The notes under the pieces: model-generated
The model's database searches: none
Told to the model about the DNA's origin: nothing
Seen by the model: only the letters and a program-made list of their open reading frames with translations
Source: Anastatus disparis
Taxonomy: Eukaryota > Arthropoda > Insecta > Hymenoptera > Eupelmidae
Direction: 5' to 3'
DNA length: 64,000 bases
NCBI GenBank assembly: GCA_017163975.1
Contig: JAFFSR010000264.1
Span: forward strand, 6,110,501-6,174,500
Shown here: in pieces, positions 24,043-35,850 of the stretch
How the letters are laid out: every line of letters starts with the position of its first letter
How positions within the stretch are numbered: position 1 is the first letter of the stretch
Translations under genes and position numbers: made by a program

Positions 24043-24776
24043 ACTCTTAGTTAGTTCTTAGAAGCTCTTTGATCTTCAAAGTGTTGAAACTACGAGGTTT
24101 ACCTCGTTTTTGGTTTTTACTTTGAATGCGAAATAAATATCAAGTTATTTCCTATTTCAAACGTCTATGTGGATTTCCACGCGGATTTTCATTCAAGTAA
24201 AAAATCCACGCATATTACCTAAAAATCCACATGGATTTCCAAATATCCACATAGATTTCTAAATATCCACATGGATTTTTCTGAATATCCACATGGATTT
24301 CCAAAGATCTACATGGATTTCTAAATATCCACATTCTAAAAATCTACGAGGAGTACATTAAATTAACACAGATTTTTATTTAAATCCACGTGGACATCCA
24401 AGTAAAAAATCTACGTAGATTACCTAAAAATCCACATGGATTTAATAATATCTACATGGATTTCACAAAACCCATATGGATTTTTTTTAAATCCACGAGA
24501 AGTACATAAAATTAACACAGATTTTATAAAATCCATGCGGATTCCTTGAAACTCCACATAGATTTCATGTAATCCATATGGATTCTTTAACAGTCCACGA
24601 GGGCTTTATAAAATCAACATGGCTTTCATAAAATCCAGATGGATTTTTTACGTGGAAATCCACGTAGGTAATCCACGTGGATTCCTATCCAAATCCATAT
24701 GGAATCCATGTAAGACCCACGTGGATTTCCACAAGGGTAATCCACGTGGAAATAGAGGTGGATTTTTTCAGTAGGG
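24043..24776. mobile_element. One-ended CCC-family element with AAATCCACATGGATTT arms
   Basis: Right terminus ...GATTTTTTCAGTAGGG ends at 24776. Inside, dozens of 12-14-bp palindromic units (aaatccacatggattt, atccacgtggat) are tandemly and inversely reiterated between 24165 and 24770. The left side passes into the core module at 23843-24042 and no left CCC terminus is visible, so it is truncated. Non-coding. Confidence 0.55.
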
Positions 24777-25899
24777 GCTGCATATTTTACCACAGATATA
24801 AGAAAACTTCGAATTATGCATTGAGTTCCACATCATGATTATTTTGTTTTTTCTTATAGGTTATTCATGCAAAATTCAAATGATAACAACTTAAATTTTA
24901 TTGCTTATATAATTTAAATTCACAATATTAGATTCTATATGATTATTGAACTAAGAAATAAAAATTTTATTTAATAAAATTATAATTCGGATCATGAAAA
25001 AAGAAAGTAATATTGTTTGTTTACTAAAATTATGTCATTAAGTAATAAGTAACGATGATGCGAAATTTGCTCTATAATTTGGAATTGTCTTATGCCTGTG
25101 GTAAAATATGTGATGTTGCCATTTGAGGTACACATTCGGAAAAATTTCTCTTTCCGCCAAGTACTAGTAAAGAGGTGAATTCTATTGTATCTTATTCAAA
25201 CTTCGATCTCCATCGATTTACTATTCATACAATAAAATCGTTTTGTCATCTCAGAAGAGATCATAAGGAAAATCCGATTCACAACTTGAATTATCGATTT
25301 TTTTAATTAATTTTTTTATTTGTTATATCAAAATGGTTAAAATCATTAATTAAAATAAATAGCTTAGCATACTTGACCACCATATACCTTTAAGGTAAGC
25401 TTCTTACAGCATTTAGTTGGTTGGTTACAGAGATTGAATAAAAAAAACTATTTCATTTAAATTTTTACTTATTATTTTTCTCGTTCATTTTTACGTGAAC
25501 TTATTTTTAAACTTCATTGAATTATACTATCAAATTCTATTAAACCATTCGAAATGAAATTGGATAAAACAAATTATTATATTACAAATTTAAATAATGC
25601 ATTTAATATGTGCCATCTGTTCAATGATTTCGTGGCATTTTAATATCAAAGTTTCATAGTTTTATATGACCAATGTATTTAAGAAATTCTCTAAAACCAT
25701 TATTTAAATTCAATTTGTAAAAACAAATTAGTGTTAAACTTTTATTTTTTTTCTAAGGTAGTCGATAAAATCTCCTTTTTAGTTAAAAATTATGATTTTA
25801 TTTAATAAAAATAATAGTCTAAAATATGAATTATTGAATGCGAAACCGATTATTGAAAAAAAGATGAAAAGTTAAAATCATCAATTAAAATAATCGCTA
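24777..25899. other. AT-rich stretch with a local duplication
   Basis: No gene. The block ttaaaatcattaattaaaat...gcatacttgaccaccatata at about 25335-25392 recurs at about 25873-26012, where it is interrupted by the MITE at 25900-25987. Confidence 0.45.
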
Positions 25900-25987
25900 C
25901 CCTGGTAGAAATTTACTCTAGATTTGTCTAGTTTTGTCTGTTAAATAATCGAAGCCTCGATAAAATTAGACAAATTTTCTACCAGAG
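25900..25987. mobile_element. 88-bp MITE with CCCTGGTAGAAATTT ends, TSD TA
   Basis: CCCTGGTAGAAATTT (25900) is mirrored by AAATTTTCTACCAGAG (to 25987) and flanked by TA. The duplicated flank at 25335-25392 lacks it and is the empty site. Another small CCC-ended element. Confidence 0.65.
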
Positions 25988-26883
25988 TAAGCATACTTGA
26001 CCACCATATACCTTTTTAAAGATAAGCTTTTGTATATAATAATAAATACGTGTCGTATATATGCATTTAATATAATAAAGTGTAATTTATAGTGAAGGTT
26101 TATAAAAAAATGAAAAATTGTACCTTTTATTTATTTGAAATTTTAGCAGCACAATGATCACTTTAACGGACATCAAGAGATCTACCAAAAATTTATTGAA
26201 TTTTTAGGATGAAATTTTTTTACTTTACACATCTCAAAAAAATATAAATAACAAAATTTAAATGTAAAATATTTGTAGTACCCTCAGAGAAGGTCTAACT
26301 ACGTCATAGATCAAATAAACCATCAATATTTCTCTAAATATATTTATATAGTATTACTCAATAATGATGGAAAAAAATTTTTTTATATTTTAAGTAGACT
26401 TATTTTTTCAATGAATATTTTTTAAAAATAAATTATTCCTTGGATGTAATAATTAAAAATATTAATAAATGAATAATAGTTAGGTTTATAATACTTAATG
26501 TTAAATTTTGTCTTAAGATATTACTGTTAACTTTTTCAGTTCGAGTTGAAGCTAAATCTCGATCAAGTCTGAATACAAAGGCTATTCGACTGTCTCGAAT
26601 GTAGTCAACGTACATGCTTGATCATTTTTTGCAAACTAAATAGATAATATATTTACATCATAACTATTGAGTGTAAAAATATGTCAATAATGAAAGTATT
26701 AGTAAGTCTTTAGCGCATTCAAATCGGTTTCGAGTTTTTTCGAACACAAATCAATTGCAAAAGTTTTCCCGTGTACAACTTACACGGTTGAAATCCGAAA
26801 AAAAACCCTTTAATAATGTCTACATTTGCCATGTAAAAGATAGCATTGAAGAAAATCGAGGCCTAGGTTTTCACAGCAAACAG
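25988..26883. other. AT-rich stretch leading into a foldback element
   Basis: No gene supported. From about 26838 (attgaagaaaatcgaggcct) the sequence is an inverted match to 31617-31670 and so forms the outer left edge of the palindromic element. Confidence 0.4.
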
Positions 26884-28021
26884 GTTATGAAATCGATCCA
26901 TTTTGGTTTTTCCGCAACATGGGCTAATATAAAGTATCGTTAAATGATTCTAATTATGCAGATATTAAGATTATTATTAGGATTATTAAGAGCAGTCTAC
27001 GAATATAATTTTGTGACAACCTTGGGGATCAGGAGGTTGCACTAAGGTATAAATCAGATAAGATGCAGGTTTCCAATTAATTGAATAAAAAAAGAGGCTT
27101 TATTTTAATAATTATACACTTATAGTACGCGCGCTCAAAATGGACGCCAGCCGCGTATAGCGTACGCGACGCCGCTTGCACTAGCAAAGGAACTATCGGC
27201 ACGACGAGAAGCAGATAGTATAAAAAACAAGAAGCTAAAAGGGTCATGAGCAAAAGACACACAAAAAAAAAAATTAAAATAGCACTAAGGAAATATTCGC
27301 AATAGAACGCGCACACGATCGTCCGGCACACACGTCACGAAAAAAAGGAAAGAAAGAAATTATATTATGTTAACTAGCAATCGTGCACTCGCAACAACAC
27401 GAGGCTTTTCTAATCACAATAAAATAAATTATAGAATAGTGAATCTTTCTATTTTCGCTCCCTCAAGCTTCCGATATTCGCACATACAAAAAATAATACG
27501 CAATATCACAAGTCGCTCGCAAGTCTTAATGGCTCTATATTGGACGCCGGCGACAGAAGGAATGATGCAATGTCTTTCCTTCTTGTCTATGCTCAGCTTC
27601 ATCTCTCGTACTGTACGCTACGCGCGCCGCAAGAGAGAGACAAACAACCCTTAACGGGCCCAAGCTCAGCTACTCGAGTCAAGCTGCTTGTTATCTATAT
27701 AAGTGCACAGTATACGTGCTATAGATATTTGCACGTGTGTTCCAACGATTTTGAGTTATAGTTTTAACTATTTGACTCGCGTGGTCTGCTTTCCGTCTTG
27801 CCAGTAATTAGATGCTCCCTTCTGTCGTCTATGTGCGCTACAAATATACACACAAGTAATATGGCCAATCTGACATGTTACAATTTACTATATGTAACTT
27901 TAGTAGAAACTATGTACATGTTATCTGCATATATATATATATATATATCTGCATAATGAGAATTATTTTATGATACTTTGTATTAGCCCATGTTGCGGGA
28001 AAATCATAATGGACCGCTTCC
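26884..28021. mobile_element. Insertion with about 85-bp inverted ends, containing a solo LTR
   Basis: 26886-26965 (gaaatcgatccattttggttt ... aaagtatcgt) is an inverted match to 27940-28020 (atgatactttgtattagccc ... ggaccgcttc). The right arm of the surrounding palindrome lacks this block, so it is a later insertion into the left arm. Its centre is occupied by the LTR at 27012-27882. Confidence 0.5.
27012..27882. mobile_element. Solo LTR (871 bp), TSD ATTT
   Basis: Begins TGTGACAACC, ends GACATGTTACA, flanked by ATTT on both sides (27008-27011, 27883-27886). GC-richer than its surroundings, with TATATAAG near 27696 and AATAAA hexamers. TG...CA ends and a 4-bp duplication fit a Ty3/Gypsy-type solo LTR left by recombination. 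No gag-pol. Confidence 0.7.
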
Positions 28022-28025
28022 AAAG

Positions 28026-31000
28026 TAGTCCAGTAGAATTAGCCGAAAAAGACCTAAAATTTAATGTAATTCGTAACAGGTGCACACCACCAAGAATGGC
28101 TTTGTTGGATGATTGGAAATGAAATTCTTGAGAGACCCTAAAAATTTGAGCTGTCAGGAATTTGTAAACAATGATTTAAGGTGCAAAATTCGTGAAAATC
28201 AGTGTTTTTTTTTAGGTAGCTTGTAATCGTTTAGTACGTGAAAATTATACTATTTGTAGGTGTTTCAAAGACGATTAATTTGAGACGTCATTGATCAAAA
28301 TCGATTAATAAATTTTATAAATAATGATAAAAAAAATCGAAAATCGCGAAATTTTCAAATTTTTGTCATTTGATAAAAAAAGGATGTACCTGTTTGTAAT
28401 TGAACAAATATGTGCCTCTTATTATCCTTAAGTTATCATAAAAATTTCATAAAATAATATTAATTATTTTATGAGATATTCTATTTGTTTATTAAAAAGA
28501 GGTCAAATGTACGTTAAAAAATTCACCCAAAAACGTCATGGTAGAGACTTTATGATAATCATATCATCTAGATTTTATGAATTTGATGTGAAATCGTGTC
28601 CATTTCATTATTTTCGACCTAAATATGGCAAAAATAAAAAAATAAATTTTTTTCTTAATGGTTTTTTTAATAGTTTTGCAACTAATAAGAATATCAATAT
28701 AGGGATTTGATATTCTTATTACTGGCAATTTTATGCAAATTTAAAAAAAAGAATGCTCTAACTCAATTAGAAGCTGAGATAATTTTTTTCAATTCGCCAA
28801 TTGTTTATTTATAAAGATCAAGGACTAATATTTTTATCACAGCTAATATAATACTTGAAGTTTATGATTCCATTATATTAGAGATAAAATAGACATTTCG
28901 CAATGTTAAAAATTAATATGAAAGTAATCAAGACTGCTACTAGTTAAACAGAGTCACCTTTCCTGCCTTGCAAGAAAATTGATCTGGCGAGTTATAATTC
29001 ATGTTCCGATTAAAAATTCATTGTATCTCGGTTAATTATTGTCCAATTTCGACATTTTTTTTAAATCGGGGTAGGGCGTGAAAATAATAACAACTATTGT
29101 ATTTGTTTTTTAAAAATTTTTTATTTAATAATAATTATTGCAAAAAAAAATTTTTTTAACATATTTTTTTAATTATTCGTTTTAGCAAAAAGCTTTAAGA
29201 ATGAAGTTTGTTCGTCTTAAAAAAATAAACAATATTTCATTTCACTGTTTTCATGATAAAATCAATATAAAGCCTGTTACTTTTGAAAACAGATTGGAAA
29301 ATATTTTTAGTTTGGAATTTTAACACATGTAATACGTAAATTTACGTTCTCATGACAAATTCATTGTATCCCCGTTAATTACGGACCAATTTCGACGTTT
29401 TTTATTTTAATTGGGGTAGTTTGTGAAAAAAATAACATCTATCGTATTGGTTTTCTCAAAAATTATAATTAAACAATTGTCATCCCTGTTGAAAAAAATC
29501 AGGTGATAAATCACCTGATTTATCAGGTGATTTATCATGCCAAAACATCATGTAACGATTTTTTTGGTTTTTACACGTTTCAAACAATGCTTAGTCAATT
29601 CAAAACAATTTTTGAAAATTTTTGACATTTTTGAACTTATAAATTTTTTTGTAAAATTAGTCAAAATTTTTTCTAAGACCAAATTATCTAAAAAGATTTC
29701 TAAGTTCAAAATTTTCAAAAATTTTTAAAAACTGTTCTGAATTGAATATGCATGATTAGAAACGTGAAAAAAGCAAAAAAATCGTTACATGATGTTTTGG
29801 CATGATAAATCACCTGATAAATCAGGTGATTTGTCACCTGATTTTTTTCACCAGGGATTGCAAAAGAAAATTATTTTTAACATATTTTAACAATTTTTTA
29901 TTTTAGCAAAAAACTTTAAAAGAAAAGTTTATTTGTCTTAACAATTACACAATTTTTTATTTTATTGTTTTTATCATAAAATCAATATTTAGCCTGTTAA
30001 GTAAAAAATATTAAAAATATTGACTTTATCGTTTGTAATCATATGAGACAATAAATATATTCAATTAAAATAATATAAAAACAATAAAATAAAAAATTGT
30101 GTAATTGTTAAGACAAACAAACTTTTCTTTTAAAGTTTTTTGCTAAAATAAAAAATTGTTAAAAATAATTTTCTTTTGCAATGACAATTGTTTAATTATA
30201 ATTTTTGAGAAAACCAATACGATAGATGTTATTTTTTTCACAAACTACCCCAATTAAAATAAAAAACGTCGAAATTGGTCCGTAATTAACGGGGATACAA
30301 TGAATTTGTCATGAGAACGTAAATTTACGTATTACATGTGTTAAAATTCCAAACTAAAAATATTTTCCAATCTGTTTTCAAAAGTAACAGGCTTTATATT
30401 GATTTTATCATGAAAACAGTGAAATGAAATATTGTTTATTTTTTTAAGACGAACAAACTTCATTCTTAAAGCTTTTTGCTAAAACGAATAATTAAAAAAA
30501 TATGTTAAAAAAATTTTTTTTTGCAATAATTATTATTAAATAAAAAATTTTTAAAAAACAAATACAATAGTTGTTATTATTTTCACGCCCTACCCCGATT
30601 TAAAAAAAATGTCGAAATTGGACAATAATTAACCGAGATACAATGAATTTTTAATCGGAACATGAATTATAACTCGCCAGATCAATTTTCTTGCAAGGCA
30701 GGAAAGGTGACTCTGTTTAACTAGTAGCAGTCTTGATTACTTTCATATTAATTTTTAACATTGCGAAATGTCTATTTTATCTCTAATATAATGGAATCAT
30801 AAACTTCAAGTATTATATTAGCTGTGATAAAAATATTAGTCCTTGATCTTTATAAATAAACAATTGGCGAATTGAAAAAAATTATCTCAGCTTCTAATTG
30901 AGTTAGAGCATTCTTTTTTTTTAAATTTGCATAAAATTGCCAGTAATAAGAATATCAAATCCCTATATTGATATTCTTATTAGTTGCAAAACTATTAAAA

Positions 31001-31629
31001 AAACCATTAAGAAAAAAATTTATTTTTTTATTTTTGCCATATTTAGGTCGAAAATAATGAAATGGACACGATTTCACATCAATTCATAAAATCTAGATGA
31101 TATGATTATCATAAAGTCTCTACCATGACGTTTTTGGGTGAATTTTTTAACGTACATTTGACCTCTTTTTAATAAACAAATAGAATATCTCATAAAATAA
31201 TTAATATTATTTTATGAAATTTTTATGATAACTTAAGGATAATAAGAGGCACATATTTGTTCAATTACAAACAGGTACATCCTTTTTTTATCAAATGACA
31301 AAAATTTGAAAATTTCGCGATTTTCGATTTTTTTTATCATTATTTATAAAATTTATTAATCGATTTTGATCAATGACGTCTCAAATTAATCGTCTTTGAA
31401 ACACCTACAAATAGTATAATTTTCACGTACCAAACGATTACAAGCTACCTAAAAAAAAACACTGATTTTCACGAATTTTGCACCTTAAATCATTGTTTAC
31501 AAATTCCTGACGGCTCAAATTTTTAGGGTCTCTCAAGAATTTCATTTCTAATCATCCAACAAAGCCGTTTTTGGATGTTTGCACCTGTTACTAATTACAT
31601 TATGCATTTCGACTAATTTTACTGGACTA
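28026..31629. mobile_element. 3.6-kb palindromic (foldback) element
   Basis: Two arms of about 1.6 kb are inverted copies: 28026-29480 plus 29857-29960 against 30070-31629, closed by a loop of about 100 bp near 30020. Ends TAGTCCAGTARAATTAGYCG, with AAG on both outer sides. The arms also contain an internal duplication (two diverged copies of the aaagctttaaga / gtcttaa block). No ORF with a recognisable domain; the A/T-biased frame at 28471-28710 reflects composition. The left arm carries a later 373-bp insertion. Confidence 0.65.
29484..29856. mobile_element. 373-bp foldback MITE with ATCACCTGATAAATCAGGTG arms, TSD AT
   Basis: CCCTGTTGAAAAAAATC (29484) mirrors GATTTTTTTCACCAGGG (to 29856). 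AT flanks both sides. The right arm of the host palindrome (about 30176-30186) preserves the exact empty site, proving the borders and the 2-bp duplication. Interior AT-rich, non-coding. Confidence 0.85.
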
Positions 31630-31677
31630 AAGCCTGTTCGCTGTAAAAACCTAGGCCTAAATTTTCTTCAATACAAT

Positions 31678-32304
31678 TGTTACGTTTTTACGTATATATA
31701 TATATTTATATTTAATTATAAGGTAGTGGGTATCTTTTGTATCACGACTAATCTTGGTAAATCCAGGCAGTCAGTTTGCGCGAAGAATTGAAGAAATACT
31801 TAGTAATTATGATATGAATATAAGTTTATTAATACTTTCGTCGAGAGAGATATGTCCTATTATTATTTCGTCGCCTAATACATTCCTTACTGCTTGCTTT
31901 AATCGGGCGTACTCCCGTCATTCGTGGCCAAAGGTTGGTTTCTTACTCTTCTACATCTCTCTATCGACTGGTCTACTGACTGATTCCTCGTGGTGCATTC
32001 GGCTGTATTTATACTCGCCAAATTCGGTGTTTCCACGTGCCTATCCTTCTGGAATATTCGTTATTAATTGCAATTTGCTGATTAGTCCGTCAGCGATTTT
32101 TCGTTCTGGTCTTAACCTGTCTTTGGGTGGTCAGCTCTTTTTCTATGGCGCTCGACGTTTTTCATCTTTTCCAGGCAGGTTATAACTTGTTAGTATGACG
32201 GTCAGCGTTTTCTGTCTTTATTTGTTGGAACGTATATTCGTTGTATTCTTTGTATATTGCTAATATTAATCCTTATTTATTTTATAGGATATAGAATCCG
32301 TAAC
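31678..32304. mobile_element. LTR-like sequence (627 bp), TGTTACG...CCGTAACA
   Basis: TGTTACGTTTTTACG at 31678 and AATCCGTAACA ending at 32304 form the usual TGT...ACA ends. The interior is GC-richer and has a 143-codon frame (31754-32185) with no recognisable domain. No TSD is visible. Twelve bases beyond the right end lies TGGTATCGGCGCC, which looks like a tRNA primer-binding site, so this may be the 5' LTR of a truncated element. Confidence 0.5.
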
Positions 32305-32701
32305 ACGTCTGAGGCCGTGGTATCGGCGCCCTCAACGATTAATGCCATTAAAAAATTTTTTTTTGTTTTACCTGAGGCTTTATATAATTCAATGAAATTT
32401 ATTTAAACTTGCCTAATTGTATATATTACATTGGTTCATGTGGAGTAGTGTTGTGTACCTATCAATTACATTTCTATTCTATATCCCTCTCTTTTATATT
32501 TACAGTTAAGTTTTGATTTATGCATATATGATTGTCTTTGATTCTCGTAATTTTAGTTCGTTGATCCTTCTTCTTCTATGATGTGGATTTTATTCAGTGA
32601 TTGTAATGATGATACCATTATGTTATCTCGTCGCGAAATATCCATTGGTTCAAATTGTTGCATCTCTTGGTCAGGGTTGTGGATAACGTATTCCCTGTGG
32701 A

Positions 32702-32743
32702 CGGTGTTGGTACCTGAAATTACTTTTTCAGGTACCAACACCG
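32702..32743. repeat. Perfect 18-bp inverted repeat (hairpin)
   Basis: cggtgttggtacctgaaa (32702-32719) and its exact complement (32726-32743) separated by 6 bases. Confidence 0.8.
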
Positions 32744-32784
32744 AAGATAATTTTTTACAATTAGCTAGTGTGAAAGTTAATAAT

Positions 32785-32890
32785 ATATTTATTGTATTAA
32801 TGAAAATTAATATTTATTGTATTAATGAAAATTAATATTTATTGTATTAATGAAAATTAATATTTATTGTATTAATGAAAATTAATACAA
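32785..32890 (+). repeat. 25-bp tandem repeat, about 4 copies
   Basis: Unit attgtattaatgaaaattaa + tattt; attgt starts at 32791, 32816, 32841 and 32866, a period of exactly 25. Confidence 0.9.
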
Positions 32891-32930
32891 TAAATATTCG
32901 AAAGTAGTTCAGCTTAATTCAAACAATAAT

Positions 32931-33593
32931 CCTATATGGAAAAAATTGCTGGAAATAATTGTAAATAACTATTAAAAACTGTAAATAAATGTAAATAACT
33001 GTAAATAGCGGTAAATAAATGTTAAAAAATGTCAGAATTGAGACATAAATAACAGATATTTACAATTATTTACAATTATTTACTGTTATTTACACTTATT
33101 TACAGTTATTTACATTTATTCACTTTTTTTATAATTATTTACAATTATTTATGATTATTTATAGTTTTTTACAGTTATTTGCAGTTATTTACATTTTCGA
33201 AAATTTTCACAAATTTATTAAATTTTTATATATATGCGAAAATTTTTGAAAATGTGAATAACTGTAAATAATTGCAAAAAACTATGAAAAATTGTAAATA
33301 ATTGTAAATAATTATTAATAACATTAAATTATTCACAAATTAAAAAAATTTTTGAAAATGTAAATAACTGTAAATAATTATGAATAATTGTAAATAACTA
33401 TAAAAAAACTGTAAATAACTGTAAATAATTGTAAATAATAGTAAATAACTGTAAATAATAGTAATTAATGATAACTAATAGTAAATAACTGTGAATAACT
33501 ATTATTTATGTCCCAATTCTGACATTTTTTAACAGTTATTTACAATCATTTACTATTATTTACAGTTATTCATAGAAATTATTTCCATATGGG
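32931..33593. mobile_element. 663-bp foldback element of TTATTTACAG repeats (copy 1), TSD AT
   Basis: CCTATATGGAAAAAATT (32931) and AATTATTTCCATATGGG (to 33593), flanked by AT. Both arms consist of reiterated 9-12-bp units (gtaaataactgtaaataat and complement) around a centre near 33225. No ORF. A second copy is at 60621-61298 and a relic flanks 18273-19383. Confidence 0.75.
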
Positions 33594-33679
33594 ATACTAT
33601 TTATTTTTGACAAGTTAGGAGTATAAGATATATATTATTTAGCTTTTGAAACTAATTTCTAAAAATTTATAATTATGTA

Positions 33680-33790
33680 CCCTTTAAAAATATCCAGATG
33701 GATATCGACGTGGATGATCCACGTGAATATCCATGTGAATGAACATGGATTCCACATGGACTCAAATGGAAATCCGCGTGGATGATCCAA
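33680..33790. repeat. Fragment with ATCCACGTGGAT-type palindromes
   Basis: Short cluster (tatccagatggat, atccacgtgaat, catggattccacatgg) like the arms of the 24043-24776 element, without termini. Confidence 0.5.
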
Positions 33791-34525
33791 AAATTTAAAA
33801 GTTTGAGTTTTATTAAATGAAAGTTTCAATTAACGAAATTTGTTCGTTTACAAATTCGACACCTTTTTGTCATAATTTTGTTGAAGGTGAGCGTGTTTTA
33901 AATGCTGAACATGTGATATTTTGTGGGAAAAAGCAACGTTGATGAAAATGGAGCAATTTTTCTAGCTTTCTGTTTACAAACATCACATATGCGAAGTAAT
34001 CCCCATGAAATTTCTGGTTTCATTTCTTACACTGGAAAAATATTAGATATAAAATATTCCTGCAAAGCAGCATCAAGCAAGAAATGTAAATACAGTGTTG
34101 CAATTCTCTTACATTTAAACAGGTTAGTTTATCTACTTTTTACTTATAAAAGTAATGTTTATTTAAATTGAAATGAAAGAATATAATGAGAAAAAATTTG
34201 GTAAATATTAATAAAATTTTTGTTCTACAATATAATAATATTTTCAGGCTAGATGTATTGGAGTTGGATTTGATATCGTGTACAGATACTAAATGTTTAT
34301 GGAAAGTACCTTATACAAAGTCCATGGAAAAATGTGCACCATGTCTATTATTTAATCATGATTGCTTTGCTAAATCAAAAAAGAAATATTCTGTCAAGCT
34401 CAGCGAAGCAGATAAAAATAAGATCAATAATCTTCTGGTGAATGAGAATCAAACGTCAGCTTTGTACAAACATAAGTACGGATAAATTCTGAAGATAAAG
34501 TTATTTTTTTATTAATTAAATTTAA

Positions 34526-34730
34526 GGCGACTTCGGATTTTAGGTTAGGTTTTATTTTTGAGTTTACAAATTACTCTTTCAATATGTAAAATTTTTCAGA
34601 TTTTTTAATTTTCCACCATTCTACGGATTATAATAAATGGTGGAAAATTAAAAAATTCAAAAAATTTTAGAAACTGAAAGAGTAATTTGTAAACTACAAA
34701 ATGAAATCGAACCGAACTTCCGTAGTCGCC
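34526..34730. mobile_element. 205-bp piggyBac-like MITE, TSD TTAA
   Basis: GGCGACTTCGGA (34526) and its inverse TCCGTAGTCGCC (to 34730), each next to TTAA (34522-34525; 34731-34734). The two halves are nearly complementary along the whole length. It sits in an intron of the broken SWIM/YqaJ gene. Its ends differ from the TTAA element at 4912-5372. Confidence 0.75.
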
Positions 34731-35099
34731 TTAAGCAGAAATTTAATAAAACAATCATGTAACATTTATAAATTTGTATTTTTGAATCAATATTATACAA
34801 AAACTATTTACAACTGATTTTTATTTTAATACATATTTATGTATAATAGGTTAATTAAATTACTTCTGAACTATATTTATTAGGTGTGGAAGACATGAAC
34901 GTCAAATAATAGAAGAAAGTAATGACAATGAAATTGATCTTAATCAAATTAAAAGAATTTTTAGTATTCAACCATCTGATATTATGCAAAAGTTATCGCA
35001 AACTGCTCCTTGTTTCAAAGACGTATTTTTCCAATAAATACTTATAGTAAAAGACGTAGATTTTCAAAAAAAAAATTTTTTTTTAACAAATGACGTTTT

Positions 35100-35416
35100 T
35101 TCTGTTGAAAATAATGACGTCTTTGAAGACGTCTTTAGTCGTGTCTTATATTGGAACAAAAAAAGACGTCATTTTTCCAATGTTTGGAAAAGTTATTTAA
35201 CAAATGACGTCTTTTTATTATTTCAAAGACGTATTTTTTTTTATAAAAATGACGTCTTTTCTTACGAATTTTTATTAAAAAAATACGTTTTTGAAATTAT
35301 AAAAAGATGTCATTTGTTAAATAGCTTTTCTAAACATTGGAAAAAGGACGTCTTTTTTGCTCCAATCTAAGACATGACCAAAGACGTCTTCAAAGACGTC
35401 ATTATTTTCAACAGGG
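35100..35416. mobile_element. Palindromic MITE with GACGTC repeats (left copy)
   Basis: ctgttgaaaataatgacgtc at 35102 (terminal CC mutated to TT) mirrors gacgtcattattttcaacag, ending in ggg at 35416. The inside is GACGTC-containing hairpin sequence. The flanking ttttctaaacattgg is exactly that of the right copy at 38191. Confidence 0.6.
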
Positions 35417-35654
35417 TTTTCTAAACATTGGAAAAATGACGTCTTTTTTGTTCCACTCCAAGACACGACCAAAGACGTCATTTTCTCTAAATTTAGGAAA
35501 AAAACGTCATTTTTCATGAATTATGACATTGAAAAATGTCTTTACATGATAATCATTTTCCATTTAAAGGAAAAAACAAAAACGAGGTTAACCTCGTAGT
35601 TTCAACTCTTCGAAAAACGAAGAGCATTTGCGATTGAACTGAGAGCGTTCTGGC

Positions 35655-35846
35655 CTTATATATTTGCGACTTTGAAATTTGCATCAAGGATCAGAAAACT
35701 TAAAAAAACGCCACCTAGTGACTTACAGTCGAATTGATGGTTGATTGCGTCAATTTAATTTTAACTTACCAAGTGACGATTTTCAAGTTTTGCAATCCCT
35801 TATACAAATTTCAAAGACGCAGATATATAAGGCCAGAATGATCTCA
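35655..35846. repeat. Palindromic core module in the composite element
   Basis: ctggccttatatatttgcgac ... aacgccacctagtgac (about 35709) ... caagtgacgattttcaag ... cgcagatatataaggccag. Same module as at 21830-22020, 22873-23010 and 23843-24042. Confidence 0.65.
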
Positions 35847-35850
35847 GCTG

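Larger units (their letters stand above)
32305..32930. other. Probable truncated retroelement interior plus AT-rich repeats
   Basis: Starts with the PBS-like TGGTATCGGCGCC (32317-32329). No gag or pol motif was found. It contains an 18-bp perfect hairpin (32702-32743) and a 25-bp tandem array (32785-32890). Confidence 0.35.

Noticed and set aside
24165..24770. Regularly spaced aaatccacatggattt units as an array or satellite
   Set aside because: Spacing and orientation vary, and a CCC-family terminus closes the block, so it is better read as transposon arms.
27367..27654. 95-codon frame with Arg-rich end
   Set aside because: Inside the solo LTR bounded by ATTT duplications; chance frame in GC-richer DNA.
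27928..27950. AT dinucleotide run as a regulatory or structural element
   Set aside because: Ordinary microsatellite in AT-rich DNA; no associated signal.
31754..32185. 143-codon open frame
   Set aside because: Lies wholly inside the LTR-like sequence; LTRs are non-coding and no motif is visible.
32940..33590. Regular short repeats resembling a CRISPR array
   Set aside because: Repeats are adjacent 9-12-bp AT words in both orientations with no unique spacers; they are the arms of a foldback transposon in a eukaryotic genome.
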